Shown in pieces: positions 40,637-48,753 of a stretch of DNA of 64,000 bases. The stretch is from SIG672 sp045580325 (GTDB lineage: Bacteria > Bacillota > Clostridia > Oscillospirales > CAG-272), in NCBI GenBank assembly GCA_045580325.1, contig JAZNNR010000017.1, forward strand, positions 25,439-89,438, given 5' to 3'. A program made the position numbers and the translations under genes. Under the pieces are notes generated by a model, which saw only the letters and a list, made by a program, of their open reading frames with translations, searched no databases and was not told the origin of the DNA. Each line of letters starts with the position of its first letter. Positions within the stretch are counted from its first letter, which is position 1.

Positions 40637-41971
40637 ATGGCAGTCTTCCAAAGCCTCGCCGAAAAGCTCGGCAACGCTTTTAAGAAGTTCAGAAGCAAGG
40701 GCAAACTTACCGAAGCGGACGTTAAAGCGGGAATGCGCGAGGTCAAGCTTGCGCTTCTTGAAGCGGACGTTAACTACAAGGTTGTCAAAGACTTCGTAAA
40801 AACAGTAACCGAAAGAGCTGTCGGCGCTCAGGTTCTTGAAAGCCTGATGGCAGAACAGCAGATAATAAAAATAGTAAATGAAGAGCTCACCGCTATTATG
40901 GGCGGAACGGTCGAAAAGCTTACCATTGCTCCCAAGCCGCCTACGGTAATTATGATGGTCGGTCTTCAGGGTGCGGGTAAAACCACACACGCGGCAAAGA
41001 TAGCGGGATATTTCAAGAAGCAGGGCAAGCGTCCTCTGCTGGTCGCCTGCGACGTTTACCGTCCCGCAGCTATCACACAGCTTCAGACTGTGGGTGCACA
41101 GCTTGACATTCCCGTTTTCACGCTCGGTGATAAGGAAAGTCCTGTAAAGATCTCTAAAGAAGCTCTTAAATTCGCCGAAAAGAACGGAAACGATATGGTA
41201 TTTATCGATACCGCAGGCCGTCTTCAGATCGACGAAAAGCTTATGGGAGAGCTTGAGGACATCAGAAACGAAGTCGATCCCACCGAAGTACTCCTAGTTG
41301 TCGATGCGATGACAGGTCAGGTGGCAGTCGAGGTCGCAGATGCCTTCAACAAGCAGGTCGGAATTACGGGCGTAGTTCTAACCAAGGTCGACGGCGACAC
41401 TCGTGGCGGTGCGGCACTTTCGGTAAAATATATCACAGGCAAACCGATCAAATTCGTCGGTACAGGCGAAAAGCTCGACACCATCGAGCCCTTCTACCCC
41501 GACAGAATGGCTTCAAGAATACTCGGTATGGGCGATATGCTCACCCTTATCGAAAAAGCCGAGCAGGCTTTCGACGAAAAGAAGGCGGCAGAGCTTGAAA
41601 AGAAGCTTATGGAATCGTCATTTACTCTTGACGATTATCTCGATCAGTTCGCACAGATCAAAAAAATGGGTTCGCTCGATCAGCTTGCAGGTATGATCCC
41701 CGGTGTAAAGCCGAGTCAGCTTGCCGACGCAAAGGTCGATGAAAAGGCGCTCGCACAGACAGAGGCTATAATCAAGTCTATGACTATGAAGGAACGACGC
41801 CGCCCCGAAATTCTCAACTATTCGCGCAAGGTCAGAATCGCAAAAGGAAGCGGTACGTCGGTCGAGGCGGTCAACAGACTTCTCAAGCAGTTCGATCAGG
41901 TCAACAAGATGATGAAACAGATCTCATCAGGCAAATTCGGCAAAAAAGGCAGATTTAATCTCCCTTTTTAA
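40637..41971 (+). CDS. ffh: Signal recognition particle protein Ffh
   Basis: 444 residues. N domain, G domain with 'GLQGAGKTTHAAKIAGYF' (about residue 107), 'DVYRPAAITQL', 'DTAGRLQID', 'TKVDGDTRGGAALS' and 'GTGEKLD', then the Met-rich M domain ('MIPGVKP', 'KMMKQISSG') that binds SRP RNA and signal peptides. CCGGAGGT precedes the ATG. Cytoplasmic; delivers nascent membrane proteins to FtsY/SecYEG. The SRP RNA gene itself is not in this window. Confidence 0.98.
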   Translation: MAVFQSLAEKLGNAFKKFRSKGKLTEADVKAGMREVKLALLEADVNYKVVKDFVKTVTERAVGAQVLESLMAEQQIIKIVNEELTAIMGGTVEKLTIAPKPPTVIMMVGLQGAGKTTHAAKIAGYFKKQGKRPLLVACDVYRPAAITQLQTVGAQLDIPVFTLGDKESPVKISKEALKFAEKNGNDMVFIDTAGRLQIDEKLMGELEDIRNEVDPTEVLLVVDAMTGQVAVEVADAFNKQVGITGVVLTKVDGDTRGGAALSVKYITGKPIKFVGTGEKLDTIEPFYPDRMASRILGMGDMLTLIEKAEQAFDEKKAAELEKKLMESSFTLDDYLDQFAQIKKMGSLDQLAGMIPGVKPSQLADAKVDEKALAQTEAIIKSMTMKERRRPEILNYSRKVRIAKGSGTSVEAVNRLLKQFDQVNKMMKQISSGKFGKKGRFNLPF

Positions 41972-42020
41972 TATAAAAAATAAAAAAATATAAATTTCAT
42001 TTATTTTGGAGGAACAAAAA

Positions 42021-42266
42021 ATGGCAGTTAAAATCAGACTCAGAAGAATGGGCGCAAAGAAGGCTCCCTTTTACCGCATCGTAGTAGCAGATTCCAGATT
42101 CCCTCGTGACGGAAGATTCATCGAAGAGATCGGATACTACAATCCTATGACAAATCCCGCAGAAGTTAAGATCGACGCTGAAAAGGCAGCAACATGGATC
42201 AAGAACGGCGCACAGCCCACCGAAACAGTAAAGGCACTTCTCAAGAAGAACGAAATCATTAAATAA
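42021..42266 (+). CDS. rpsP: 30S ribosomal protein S16
   Basis: 81 residues from ATG 42021 (TTGGAGGA upstream). 'MAVKIRLRRMGAKKAPFYRI' is the diagnostic N-terminus; 'SRFPRDGRFIEEIGYYNP' follows. Same strand as ffh (49-nt gap). Confidence 0.98.
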   Translation: MAVKIRLRRMGAKKAPFYRIVVADSRFPRDGRFIEEIGYYNPMTNPAEVKIDAEKAATWIKNGAQPTETVKALLKKNEIIK

Positions 42267-42285
42267 TCTCACTCGGAGGTAAATA

Positions 42286-42525
42286 ATGGCCAATTTAAAG
42301 CAGACTCTCATCGATATGGCCAAGTCTCTCGTTGACAGCCCGGATGAGGTTACAGTCGAAGTTTCCGACGAAACAGAAGACTCTGTAACTTTCGAGCTTA
42401 GTGTTGCCCCCGACGATATGGGTAAGGTTATCGGCCGACACGGTCGCATCGCCAAGGCGATCCGTACTGTTATGAAATCGGCGGCTAATCTCGAAGGAAA
42501 GCGAGTTATCGTCAATATTAAGTAA
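42286..42525 (+). CDS. khpA: KH-domain RNA-binding protein KhpA
   Basis: 79 residues, one KH domain with the GxxG loop in 'VIGRHGRIAKAIRTVM'. KhpA with KhpB influences cell elongation and RNA stability in Gram-positives. CGGAGG precedes the ATG. In most Firmicutes rimM-trmD-rplS follow; here a terminator ends the operon directly after it. Confidence 0.95.
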   Translation: MANLKQTLIDMAKSLVDSPDEVTVEVSDETEDSVTFELSVAPDDMGKVIGRHGRIAKAIRTVMKSAANLEGKRVIVNIK

Positions 42526-42530
42526 AAAAA

Positions 42531-42559
42531 ATGCGAAGTCAAAAGACTTCGCATTTTTT
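42531..42559 (+). terminator. Terminator of the ylxM-ffh-rpsP-khpA operon
   Basis: ATGCGAAGTC-AAAA-GACTTCGCAT followed by T6. Confidence 0.92.
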
Positions 42560-42601
42560 GTTTGAATGAATTATAAGTGCGCATTACCAAGGAAAACGTC
42601 T

Positions 42602-42874
42602 TCACTTCTTTTTCAAAACCGCAGGTGTATAGTTCAGTTCCCTTATCACAACATGACCGATGAGTACCTCGCCGTACTGAAAGGTATGGTGGGCAGGGCG
42701 GCTGCTTTCTGTGCATTCCTCTACCTGAAATATGTTTTTATATACTCCGGTAATCTTTGCGGGTGCTTCCTCTACTACGACCCTCGGGTGCGTTTGACTT
42801 ACGCTTACGTGAACGATCTGACCGTTTTCATAGAGCTGTCTGATCTCGTTTTTGATATGATCAATGTTATACAT
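42602..42874 (-). CDS. Veg-like small protein
   Basis: 90 residues. The pattern of 'IKNEI', a strand-rich middle, 'GVYKNIFQVEE' and 'TFQYGEVLIGHVVI' parallels Bacillus Veg ('TYPSVFVIQLDQ', 'SYSYADILTETVEL'), a small abundant protein affecting biofilm and spore outgrowth. Residue identity is low, so this is a fold-level guess. No good Shine-Dalgarno is near the ATG (GAGAGGAG is 19 nt away). It has its own promoter and a structured leader of about 160 nt. Confidence 0.5.
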   Translation of the reverse strand: MYNIDHIKNEIRQLYENGQIVHVSVSQTHPRVVVEEAPAKITGVYKNIFQVEECTESSRPAHHTFQYGEVLIGHVVIRELNYTPAVLKKK

Positions 42875-43036
42875 AGCTTTTTCGTAGTATGATCTCCTCT
42901 CTCGATAAGGTCAATTGGGCAGAAATGACACAATCGTAATGCCGAGAGGAGTGAGCGAAACATATAGTTTAAACGTATCCGGCTGCCGTGGATACGAATA
43001 GGCTGCATCGCTCTCGTGGTAGAATTTCTACGTATT
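42875..43036 (-). other. Structured leader of the Veg-like gene
   Basis: Between the promoter (43038-43066) and the ATG (42874). On the minus strand it contains CGTATCC...GGATACG around ACGGCAGCC, and CCTCTCG pairing with CGAGAGAGG across about 40 nt; the latter half holds the only purine-rich Shine-Dalgarno-like sequence. No known riboswitch class was recognised. Confidence 0.5.
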
Positions 43037-43037
43037 T

Positions 43038-43066
43038 ATTATAGCAGATTTTTGCTGAAATTTCAA
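43038..43066 (-). promoter_or_regulatory. Promoter of the Veg-like gene
   Basis: Minus strand: TTGAAA (43066-43061), 17-bp spacer, TATAAT (43043-43038). Confidence 0.78.
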
Positions 43067-43114
43067 GCGAAATCTTTGGATTTTGTTGTGATTTTTGATT
43101 TTCTTTGCAAAAAA

Positions 43115-43592
43115 GACAGATACGCTGTGCGTACTTGGGATTCTGAACCCATAGCGGACGTCGCATGCCATTACCCCTTCTCTCACTTCCCGTCCGCTAC
43201 AGCAAATCTTCGATTTGCGGGGTTCAGCATCGTTTTCTTTGCGTAAAAAAATACAGACACGCTCTCGCGTGTCTTTAATTTCACATACGTGGGATTCTGA
43301 ACCCATAGCGGACGCCGCAAACGCTTACCCCTTCTTCCCCCCTTCCCGTCCGCTACAGCAAATCTTCAATTTGCGGGGTTCAGCATCGTTTTCTTTGCGT
43401 AAAAAAATACAGACACGCTCCGCGTGTCTTTAATTTCACATATGTGGGATTCTGAACCCATAGCGGACGTCGCATAGTGTTACCCCTTCTCTCACTTCCC
43501 GTCCGCTACGGCAAATCTTCGATTTGCGGGGTTCAGCATCGTTTTCTTTGCGTAAAAAAAGAAAGACACGCATAGCGTGTCTGTCTTTTTTA
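43115..43592 (-). repeat. Three structured 154-158-bp repeats in register with the tRNA-Ser T-arm
   Basis: A T-arm-like sequence (minus strand GGGTTCAGAATCCC) ends units near 43137, 43291 and 43445, and the true tRNA T-arm lies at the next step (43603): spacings 154, 154, 158. Each unit read on the minus strand starts with a terminator hairpin (GACACGC...GCGTGTC plus T-run), then CTGAACCC, a GCAAATC/GATTTGC hairpin, a TAGCGGACG/CGTCCGCTA hairpin, and GGGTTCAG closing a three-way junction. No gene is supported. Confidence 0.82.
43548..43581 (-). terminator. Terminator of tRNA-Ser
   Basis: GACACGC/GCGTGTC stem at 43565-43581 followed on the minus strand by a long T-run. Confidence 0.8.
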
Positions 43593-43678
43593 CGGAAGGA
43601 GTGGGATTCGAACCCACGTGGGCGTGAACCCAAACGGTTTTCAAGACCGCCTCGTTATGACCGCTTCGATATCCTTCC
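43593..43678 (-). tRNA. tRNA-Ser(UGA)
   Basis: On the minus strand: acceptor GGAAGGA pairs with TCCTTCC; anticodon loop CTTGAAA gives anticodon TGA (codon UCA); a long variable arm marks the class II serine tRNA; T-arm GTGGGTTCGAATCCCAC. Discriminator G73, CCA not encoded. Its promoter is at 43897-43925. Confidence 0.95.
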
Positions 43679-43819
43679 ATATTAGGTTTGTGCCAAAAAA
43701 GCTTTTCGTTACTTCTATCCTCACGGCTTCGTGCCCTTCCGAAAATTACGCCGAAATGTTCGACCGAGCATAGCTCGCTCTCCATTTAGGCTATTTTCGT
43801 GAACTGGCTTTTGACCCGT

Positions 43820-43846
43820 GTTATGACCGCTTCGATATCCTTCCAT
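43820..43846 (-). pseudogene. Truncated duplicate of the tRNA-Ser 5' end
   Basis: 27 nt identical to 43654-43680, i.e. the acceptor 5' strand and D-arm of tRNA-Ser plus two flanking bases, with no anticodon, variable or T-arm after it. It lies between the promoter and the intact tRNA, so it would be co-transcribed. The 140 nt between the copies hold no other feature I can name. Confidence 0.85.
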
Positions 43847-43896
43847 TTTTGAAGATGCGACCGTCGCATCTTGTCTTGCTTTTTAAGCACTCAAGC

Positions 43897-43925
43897 ATTA
43901 TAGCATATTTTTTGCGGGTTGTCAA
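43897..43925 (-). promoter_or_regulatory. tRNA-Ser promoter
   Basis: Minus strand: TTGACA (43925-43920), 17-bp spacer, TATAAT (43902-43897). A GATGCGAC/GTCGCATC hairpin (about 43854-43870) sits in the leader. Confidence 0.85.
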
Positions 43926-43975
43926 TAGTTATTTTTAAGTATAACGCAGAAAGCTGATAATAAAGCCGAGCAGAA

Positions 43976-44010
43976 AACAGACGGCACGAGGATTTTCGTG
44001 CCGTCTGTTT
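43976..44010 (-). terminator. Terminator of the heparinase-like gene
   Basis: CAGACGGCACGA, 6-nt loop, TCGTGCCGTCTG, T4 on the minus strand. Confidence 0.85.
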
Positions 44011-44025
44011 TAAAATTATTTCATT

Positions 44026-46149
44026 TTATTTTTCTTTTCTCTTTTTCTTAAAGAATATAACTACCGCAACTGCAACCACGATCAAGAAAGCAGCTATAAT
44101 TACAAGGTAGACGTAGCCGTCCTTCTTGCCGTCCTTTTCTGTGTCGAGCGTTTGCGTAACGTTTTCGTCGGTTGTTTCGGTCTTAGAGGAATGAGATTTC
44201 AGCTCGTCCAGATCAAACACGTACGTATCGGTAACCTTTTTGCCGTTGACAAGAGATGTAACCGTAACGGTCGTAATATTACCCTCGGCTAAAAAATTGA
44301 TCTCGGGAACACTGCCGTCAGAATTTGCGGTAGCAAATACGGTCGCCTGACGGTGAAGCGAAGAGGTTGACGAGGTAGAAATGCCGACGGCGCCGTTTGT
44401 GGTTTTGGTGGAAAGGGTAAAGCCTTCGGGTGTATAGGGAAACACGTAGCATAGCTCACCCTTGTTTGCGCCCCGTATCAATGCATAGCTTTTGTCCTCG
44501 GCAACAGACACGCGATTTCCTGTGCCCGTATAGAAATTAGTGGAATACGTATGACTTCCGGATCCCTTTGCGTAATCGAGAATAATAACGTAAGGAGTTT
44601 CGCCGCCGCTATAGACAAGCTGACGGATACTGTCGGTCAAGGTATCGTTCTTTTCGTAGGAGGCTACGTTATTACCGCGCAGATAAAGCGCGCCGTTTTC
44701 GAGAACTGCGGTTTTCTGAAGATCGCCCGCTACCATTGTAGGACCGCCTACAAAGTCCATTCCCTTTCCGTCTACAAGAACTACGTTATGATCGGAGGAC
44801 TGAAGCTTACCTGCTCCCAGATCGACAACAAAGGCCTCATTCTTTGCGTAGAAGGTGAAGGTGTTGTCATCGGGATGATTCCAGCAGCCCGCCCAACCGT
44901 AGCCGCAGGTAAAGGTGATCATTGAGGCACTCTTTTCCCAAGAGTCGCGGGAAATGACGATACCCTTGTCATAAATAGCGGTCAAGGGATTATTCTCTGC
45001 CGTCGGAGGCGTGGGTGTGAGCGACTGATCTTCAAAGAATATGATGGCAGGCATACTCCAACCGTTTCCTTCGTATTCGGAGCTGAACTTGCCTTTTCCT
45101 GACAGACCGTAGGTGTGCTCCCAGCCCCAAAGCGCATCGGCCTGCTTGTAGCGGTTTATAATGTAATAAGGACCGCTATAGTTTCCCATATTGTCGCCCT
45201 GACCGATCGATGCCTGTGCATTACCGAATGGAACGGTCATATTCATACTCCAGTAGGGAAGGCGCTGCATTGCGGGATAATAATCAAGAAGCTCAACTCC
45301 CGTCAGATCATATATCGCGCAGTCAAGGGGAGCAAGCGAATTAAGTGCGTAGCCGATGTAGTGAAGTCCTTCCATAGCAGCACCCGTAGCATCGACCGCA
45401 TAATTATAATAGCCCATCGTACGATCGATAGCAAGTGTCATCCACTCGGTTTTGTCGCCCAGAGAGAGCGCTATCAGACCGAGAGCGCCGTGTGTAACCG
45501 CGTTCCAGTTCCACGCCTTTCTGCGCGCTTCCTCAGATCCCCAAGTGTCGATCTTCGGGGAATTCTCATAGAGCCATACGCCGATCGCTTCCATTTCAGC
45601 GCGGACAAGCTCTCTTTCTTGATCATTCATATACTTGTAGAGCCAGTCGTATGCCAGTGCGTATGCGTGTCCAAAGTCGCCGACACAGAGCGCGTCGTTG
45701 ATCTTATAATACATATCCACGCTTCCTGCTTTTGCCGCGTTAACGGTCAACGTAACTGCCTTGTTTATATATTTCTGCTGCCCCGTGAGCATACCCGTAA
45801 TTGAGAGATAAGCTATCCATGATTGAAGCTGACGGCCTATTACTCCGCTCGATTTTTCGGTAAGACTGATGTTTTTTGACATATATTTGTCAGCAGTGCT
45901 CTTCATCACGGTCAGTGCTTTAAGGGACATACCCGATTCTGCCTTCTTTTTAAGAGCAGGAATGTCTTTTTCTGTATAAAGAATGTACGGATGCTCCATT
46001 TCAGATACAGTTTCGGTCAGCTCCTCGGCGAGCTGTTCGACGTTTAAGACCGTGTCGTTTTGCGTATATTCTGCCGCGCTGACGTTTATTGCAAGGCTGC
46101 CTGACAGCATTACTGCGACCAAAATAGCTGAAATAATTCTTCTTAACAT
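44026..46149 (-). CDS. Membrane-anchored heparinase II/III-family polysaccharide lyase
   Basis: 707 residues. Sec signal peptide (residues 1-26, cut after 'VSA'), an alpha-toroid domain (about 60-350) with 'WNWNAVTHGALGLIALSLGD', and a beta-sandwich Hepar_II_III domain with 'CGYGWAGCWNHPDDNTFTFYAKNEAFVVDLGAG'. The C-terminus has one helix ('YVYLVIIAAFLIVVAVAVVIFF') and a Lys/Arg tail, so the enzyme is displayed outside. The family cleaves uronic-acid polysaccharides (heparin, alginate, glucuronan); the target here is unknown. GAAAGGAAAG precedes the ATG. Confidence 0.85.
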   Translation of the reverse strand: MLRRIISAILVAVMLSGSLAINVSAAEYTQNDTVLNVEQLAEELTETVSEMEHPYILYTEKDIPALKKKAESGMSLKALTVMKSTADKYMSKNISLTEKSSGVIGRQLQSWIAYLSITGMLTGQQKYINKAVTLTVNAAKAGSVDMYYKINDALCVGDFGHAYALAYDWLYKYMNDQERELVRAEMEAIGVWLYENSPKIDTWGSEEARRKAWNWNAVTHGALGLIALSLGDKTEWMTLAIDRTMGYYNYAVDATGAAMEGLHYIGYALNSLAPLDCAIYDLTGVELLDYYPAMQRLPYWSMNMTVPFGNAQASIGQGDNMGNYSGPYYIINRYKQADALWGWEHTYGLSGKGKFSSEYEGNGWSMPAIIFFEDQSLTPTPPTAENNPLTAIYDKGIVISRDSWEKSASMITFTCGYGWAGCWNHPDDNTFTFYAKNEAFVVDLGAGKLQSSDHNVVLVDGKGMDFVGGPTMVAGDLQKTAVLENGALYLRGNNVASYEKNDTLTDSIRQLVYSGGETPYVIILDYAKGSGSHTYSTNFYTGTGNRVSVAEDKSYALIRGANKGELCYVFPYTPEGFTLSTKTTNGAVGISTSSTSSLHRQATVFATANSDGSVPEINFLAEGNITTVTVTSLVNGKKVTDTYVFDLDELKSHSSKTETTDENVTQTLDTEKDGKKDGYVYLVIIAAFLIVVAVAVVIFFKKKRKEK

Positions 46150-46259
46150 AGAGATCTTTCCTTTCTGTTTTTACTCTATTAGACATCAAGACGGGCGATG
46201 TTTTTTAGTTTTAGCCTTAAGTCTTACTTGCGCCCGCAAATAATTTTAATTATATTAAG

Positions 46260-46288
46260 ATTATAACATTTATTTTAGTTTCAGTCAA
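46260..46288 (-). promoter_or_regulatory. Promoter of the heparinase-like gene
   Basis: Minus strand: TTGACT (46288-46283), 17-bp spacer, TATAAT (46265-46260). Confidence 0.8.
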
Positions 46289-46358
46289 CAACAAATTCGC
46301 GTTATCAAGGATTTGGGCATATTTTTGTTTATTTTTTTATTTTTACTCGCTATTTTCA

Positions 46359-46387
46359 TTGAAATTTCAAACAGGATTTGCTATAAT
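46359..46387 (+). promoter_or_regulatory. rnz promoter
   Basis: TTGAAA (46359-46364), 17-bp spacer, TATAAT (46382-46387). Confidence 0.8.
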
Positions 46388-46418
46388 ACACTTGTATCTA
46401 TTTTTATGGGAGATTATT

Positions 46419-47327
46419 ATGCTTGACGTAACACTCATCGGAACGGGCGGTGCGCTTCCGCTCAAGGACAGATTTCTGTCGTCCTGCCTAATGAAATATA
46501 ACGGCGCGAGCTTCCTCTTTGACTGCGGTGAAGGTACTCAGATATCCCTGCGCCGTCAGAAGATCTCACTAAACCGCATTAACACGATATGCATCACCCA
46601 TTGCCACGCAGACCACGTCAGCGGTCTTCCCGGACTGCTTCTCTCTATGGGCAACGATATGCGTACCGAGCCTGTAACTCTTATCGGACCTGCGGGCTTT
46701 TCGAGGGTTCTGCACTCGCTTCTTATAATCGCGCGCGAGCTTCCCTTTTCGCTGAACGTTATAGAGTTAAAGCAAAAATGCGAGGTCTTTGAGATCGACG
46801 GCTGCCGACTGAGCGCTTTCCGAGTCGACCACTCGATAAGCTGCTACGGCTACACTCTTGAGATCGACCGCGTAGGCAAATTCTCGCCCGAAAAGGCATC
46901 TGAAAACAACGTACCGATGCGCGTTTGGGGACTTCTCCAAAAGGACGAAACGGTCGAATTTGAAGGCAAGACCTACACGCGCGCTATGGCGTTCGAGGAG
47001 GCGCGACGCGGAATAAAGGTTGCCTTCTGCACGGACACGCGGCCTGTCAAGATCATCTCCGATATGGCCGAGGGCGCAGACCTTATGATATGCGAGGGAA
47101 TGTTTGCCGAGGACGCAAAGCTATGCCGTGCCGAAGAAACAAAGCATATGACCTTTGAAGAAGCGGCAAGGCTTGCCAAGGCTGCCTCTCCCGACGAGCT
47201 CTGGCTCACCCATTTCAGCCCTTCTCTGCCCGACCCGTACAACTATATTTCTGTTGCCACAAGCATTTTCAAAAGCACGGTATGCGGCACGGACGGTATG
47301 TATAAAGAAATAAAATTTAGAGATTAA
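46419..47327 (+). CDS. rnz: Ribonuclease Z (tRNA 3' endonuclease)
   Basis: 302 residues from ATG 46419 (GGGAGA upstream and 25 nt after the predicted transcription start; a start at 46359 would lie inside the promoter). Metallo-beta-lactamase fold with 'TGGALPLKDRFLSS', 'FDCGEGTQ', 'THCHADHVSGLPGLL' (Zn ligands), 'FRVDHSISCYGY', 'CTDTRP' and 'HMTFEEAA...LTHFSP'. It matures tRNA 3' ends lacking encoded CCA, which fits the tRNA-Ser in this window. Confidence 0.95.
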   Translation: MLDVTLIGTGGALPLKDRFLSSCLMKYNGASFLFDCGEGTQISLRRQKISLNRINTICITHCHADHVSGLPGLLLSMGNDMRTEPVTLIGPAGFSRVLHSLLIIARELPFSLNVIELKQKCEVFEIDGCRLSAFRVDHSISCYGYTLEIDRVGKFSPEKASENNVPMRVWGLLQKDETVEFEGKTYTRAMAFEEARRGIKVAFCTDTRPVKIISDMAEGADLMICEGMFAEDAKLCRAEETKHMTFEEAARLAKAASPDELWLTHFSPSLPDPYNYISVATSIFKSTVCGTDGMYKEIKFRD

Positions 47328-47470
47328 ATAAAGATATTATCGAACAGAATTGAGGGAAGAGGAAAACCATCTGGGGCGCCGAAGTTTTTCCCAACCTTTT
47401 GGTTTTCCCTCAAACTCCTATCCTCTTTCCTTGGCTAATAATATTTTTAATATATTTCTAACAAAGCAAA
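47328..47470. other. Intergenic region with alternative pairings
   Basis: GGGAAGAGGA (47354-47363) overlaps a segment pairing with TGGTTTTCC (47400-47408) and can also pair with TCCTCTTTCC (47421-47430), giving two exclusive folds. No gene. Confidence 0.4.
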
Positions 47471-47498
47471 ACACGGCAGTTCAGTGAACTGCCGTGTT
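47470..47498. terminator. Bidirectional terminator between rnz and the serpin gene
   Basis: AACACGGCAGTTCA and its complement, 14-bp stem, T-rich on the plus side and A-rich on the other. Confidence 0.85.
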
Positions 47499-47508
47499 AC
47501 TTTTTCAT

Positions 47509-48753
47509 TTATTTTCCATTAACGTCCATCATAGTTCCGATGAAGAAAGGAATATTATTCTCGCAGTCAACGAGCATATAGACAAACGGTCTGTCAAGGT
47601 AAACCTTCTTTGTTTCGCCCGGATCCATCGCGCACTCGTCTTTCATCTCAACAACGGTTACCGCGCCTGCCTTAGTCCCCTTTTCAGCGACCGATATAAA
47701 GGTTTTGTGAAGCACTCGACCTATAAATATATTGCCCGAGCTCGATGCTCCGAGTCCTGTGAAATCGGCTTTGCCGCTGTCAAAGGCGTCGGGCATACCC
47801 GTTTCTGCAAGGATCTTGGACATTTCGCAGTCATATCCGGTTTCGAACTTGGGGATCGACGCAAAAACGGTATAATATTTCGGATTTTCAAGCATTTCAG
47901 TGAGCTTTTCGCCATCGAGAGAAGCTATATATTCGGACACGCTCACGCCCTCGTTCGGAAGAAGCGCAACGAACGCGTATTTTCCGCCCTTATAGTACTT
48001 CATAAAGCCTGTCGCTTTTTCGTCCTCAAGGAAACAGCCCTCCTCGCTATACATAAAATCGACATTCTGTTTGGTACCGTCTTCTTTTGTGAAATTTCCG
48101 TCGCGAACATCGTCCTTATTATAGACCTCCGACCACTCTGCTTCAAAAGCAAGAGCGTTCACAAGATACATAATAGCCTCGGCGGGTATCTCGTCGAGTA
48201 TTTCGGGGATCATACCGTCGGTCTTGTTTTTGACCCAGGTATTTATATCCTTGCAGGTCTGTTTGTTAAACGGAGCTCTGAAAATGTCAGCGCCGTAATA
48301 ATCGGCGTTAGTCTGCAAAAAGTCTTGATTTACCGAAAAGCGCTCATCATCTGTAAACCAGATAGAATTAGCAAGGCTGAGCTTATATTTCTCGTCCTGC
48401 GGAAGATTTTTCATATAATTGTAAAGGTAGAAATTGAGCTCCTCCACAGACATTCCGAGCACGCTTTCCATCTGAGCGCGTGTTTCGCCCTTTGCTCCGT
48501 TTACGGTCATAGCGAGCGCGTAAAGCACCGAAAGAGGCGAGATAAGCGTGTTTTTGCCGCTTTCTTCGCTCGTTTTGAAAAGGCGCACGGCAAAATCGGC
48601 AAGATCCGAGTTTTGTATTTCCATTCCCTCGGGCTCGCTCACCTTATTTGGCGTAATATCGTCCATCAGATTATTTGCGCGGATACGTGCCACACAGCCA
48701 AACATACTCAAAAGAGTCGCAAGTGTCAGTAATAAAGCAATAATTTTTTTCAT
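47509..48753 (-). CDS. Serpin-family protease inhibitor lipoprotein
   Basis: 414 residues. Lipoprotein signal with 'LLSMFGC' (lipidated Cys20), then a full serpin fold: 'NTLISPLSVLYALAMTVNGAKGETRAQM', 'NSIWF', 'VNALAFEAEW' and the C-terminal 'DRPFVYMLVDCENNIPFFIGTM'. The hinge before the reactive loop reads 'EKGTKAGAVT', close to the inhibitory consensus of Gly/Thr and small residues, so it is probably an active inhibitor; the loop continues 'VVEMKDECAMDPG'. Outside the membrane it would trap serine or cysteine proteases from host or competitors. AAGGAGG precedes the ATG. Confidence 0.93.
   Translation of the reverse strand: MKKIIALLLTLATLLSMFGCVARIRANNLMDDITPNKVSEPEGMEIQNSDLADFAVRLFKTSEESGKNTLISPLSVLYALAMTVNGAKGETRAQMESVLGMSVEELNFYLYNYMKNLPQDEKYKLSLANSIWFTDDERFSVNQDFLQTNADYYGADIFRAPFNKQTCKDINTWVKNKTDGMIPEILDEIPAEAIMYLVNALAFEAEWSEVYNKDDVRDGNFTKEDGTKQNVDFMYSEEGCFLEDEKATGFMKYYKGGKYAFVALLPNEGVSVSEYIASLDGEKLTEMLENPKYYTVFASIPKFETGYDCEMSKILAETGMPDAFDSGKADFTGLGASSSGNIFIGRVLHKTFISVAEKGTKAGAVTVVEMKDECAMDPGETKKVYLDRPFVYMLVDCENNIPFFIGTMMDVNGK

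Noticed and set aside
43115..43592. Possible CRISPR array
   Set aside because: Units are contiguous, about 154 bp, with no unique spacers of CRISPR length and no cas genes.
43016..43785. Several short ORFs through the tandem repeats and tRNA-Ser
   Set aside because: They translate repeat and tRNA sequence, have no ribosome binding sites, and the similarity between their products reflects the DNA repeat.
47360..47400. GCGCCGAAG motif as a glycine or lysine riboswitch piece
   Set aside because: The remaining conserved elements are missing and no plus-strand gene lies downstream.
47494..48732. Plus-strand ORF (412 aa) antisense to the serpin gene
   Set aside because: The serpin frame is conserved throughout; the antisense product is low-complexity and lacks a start site.
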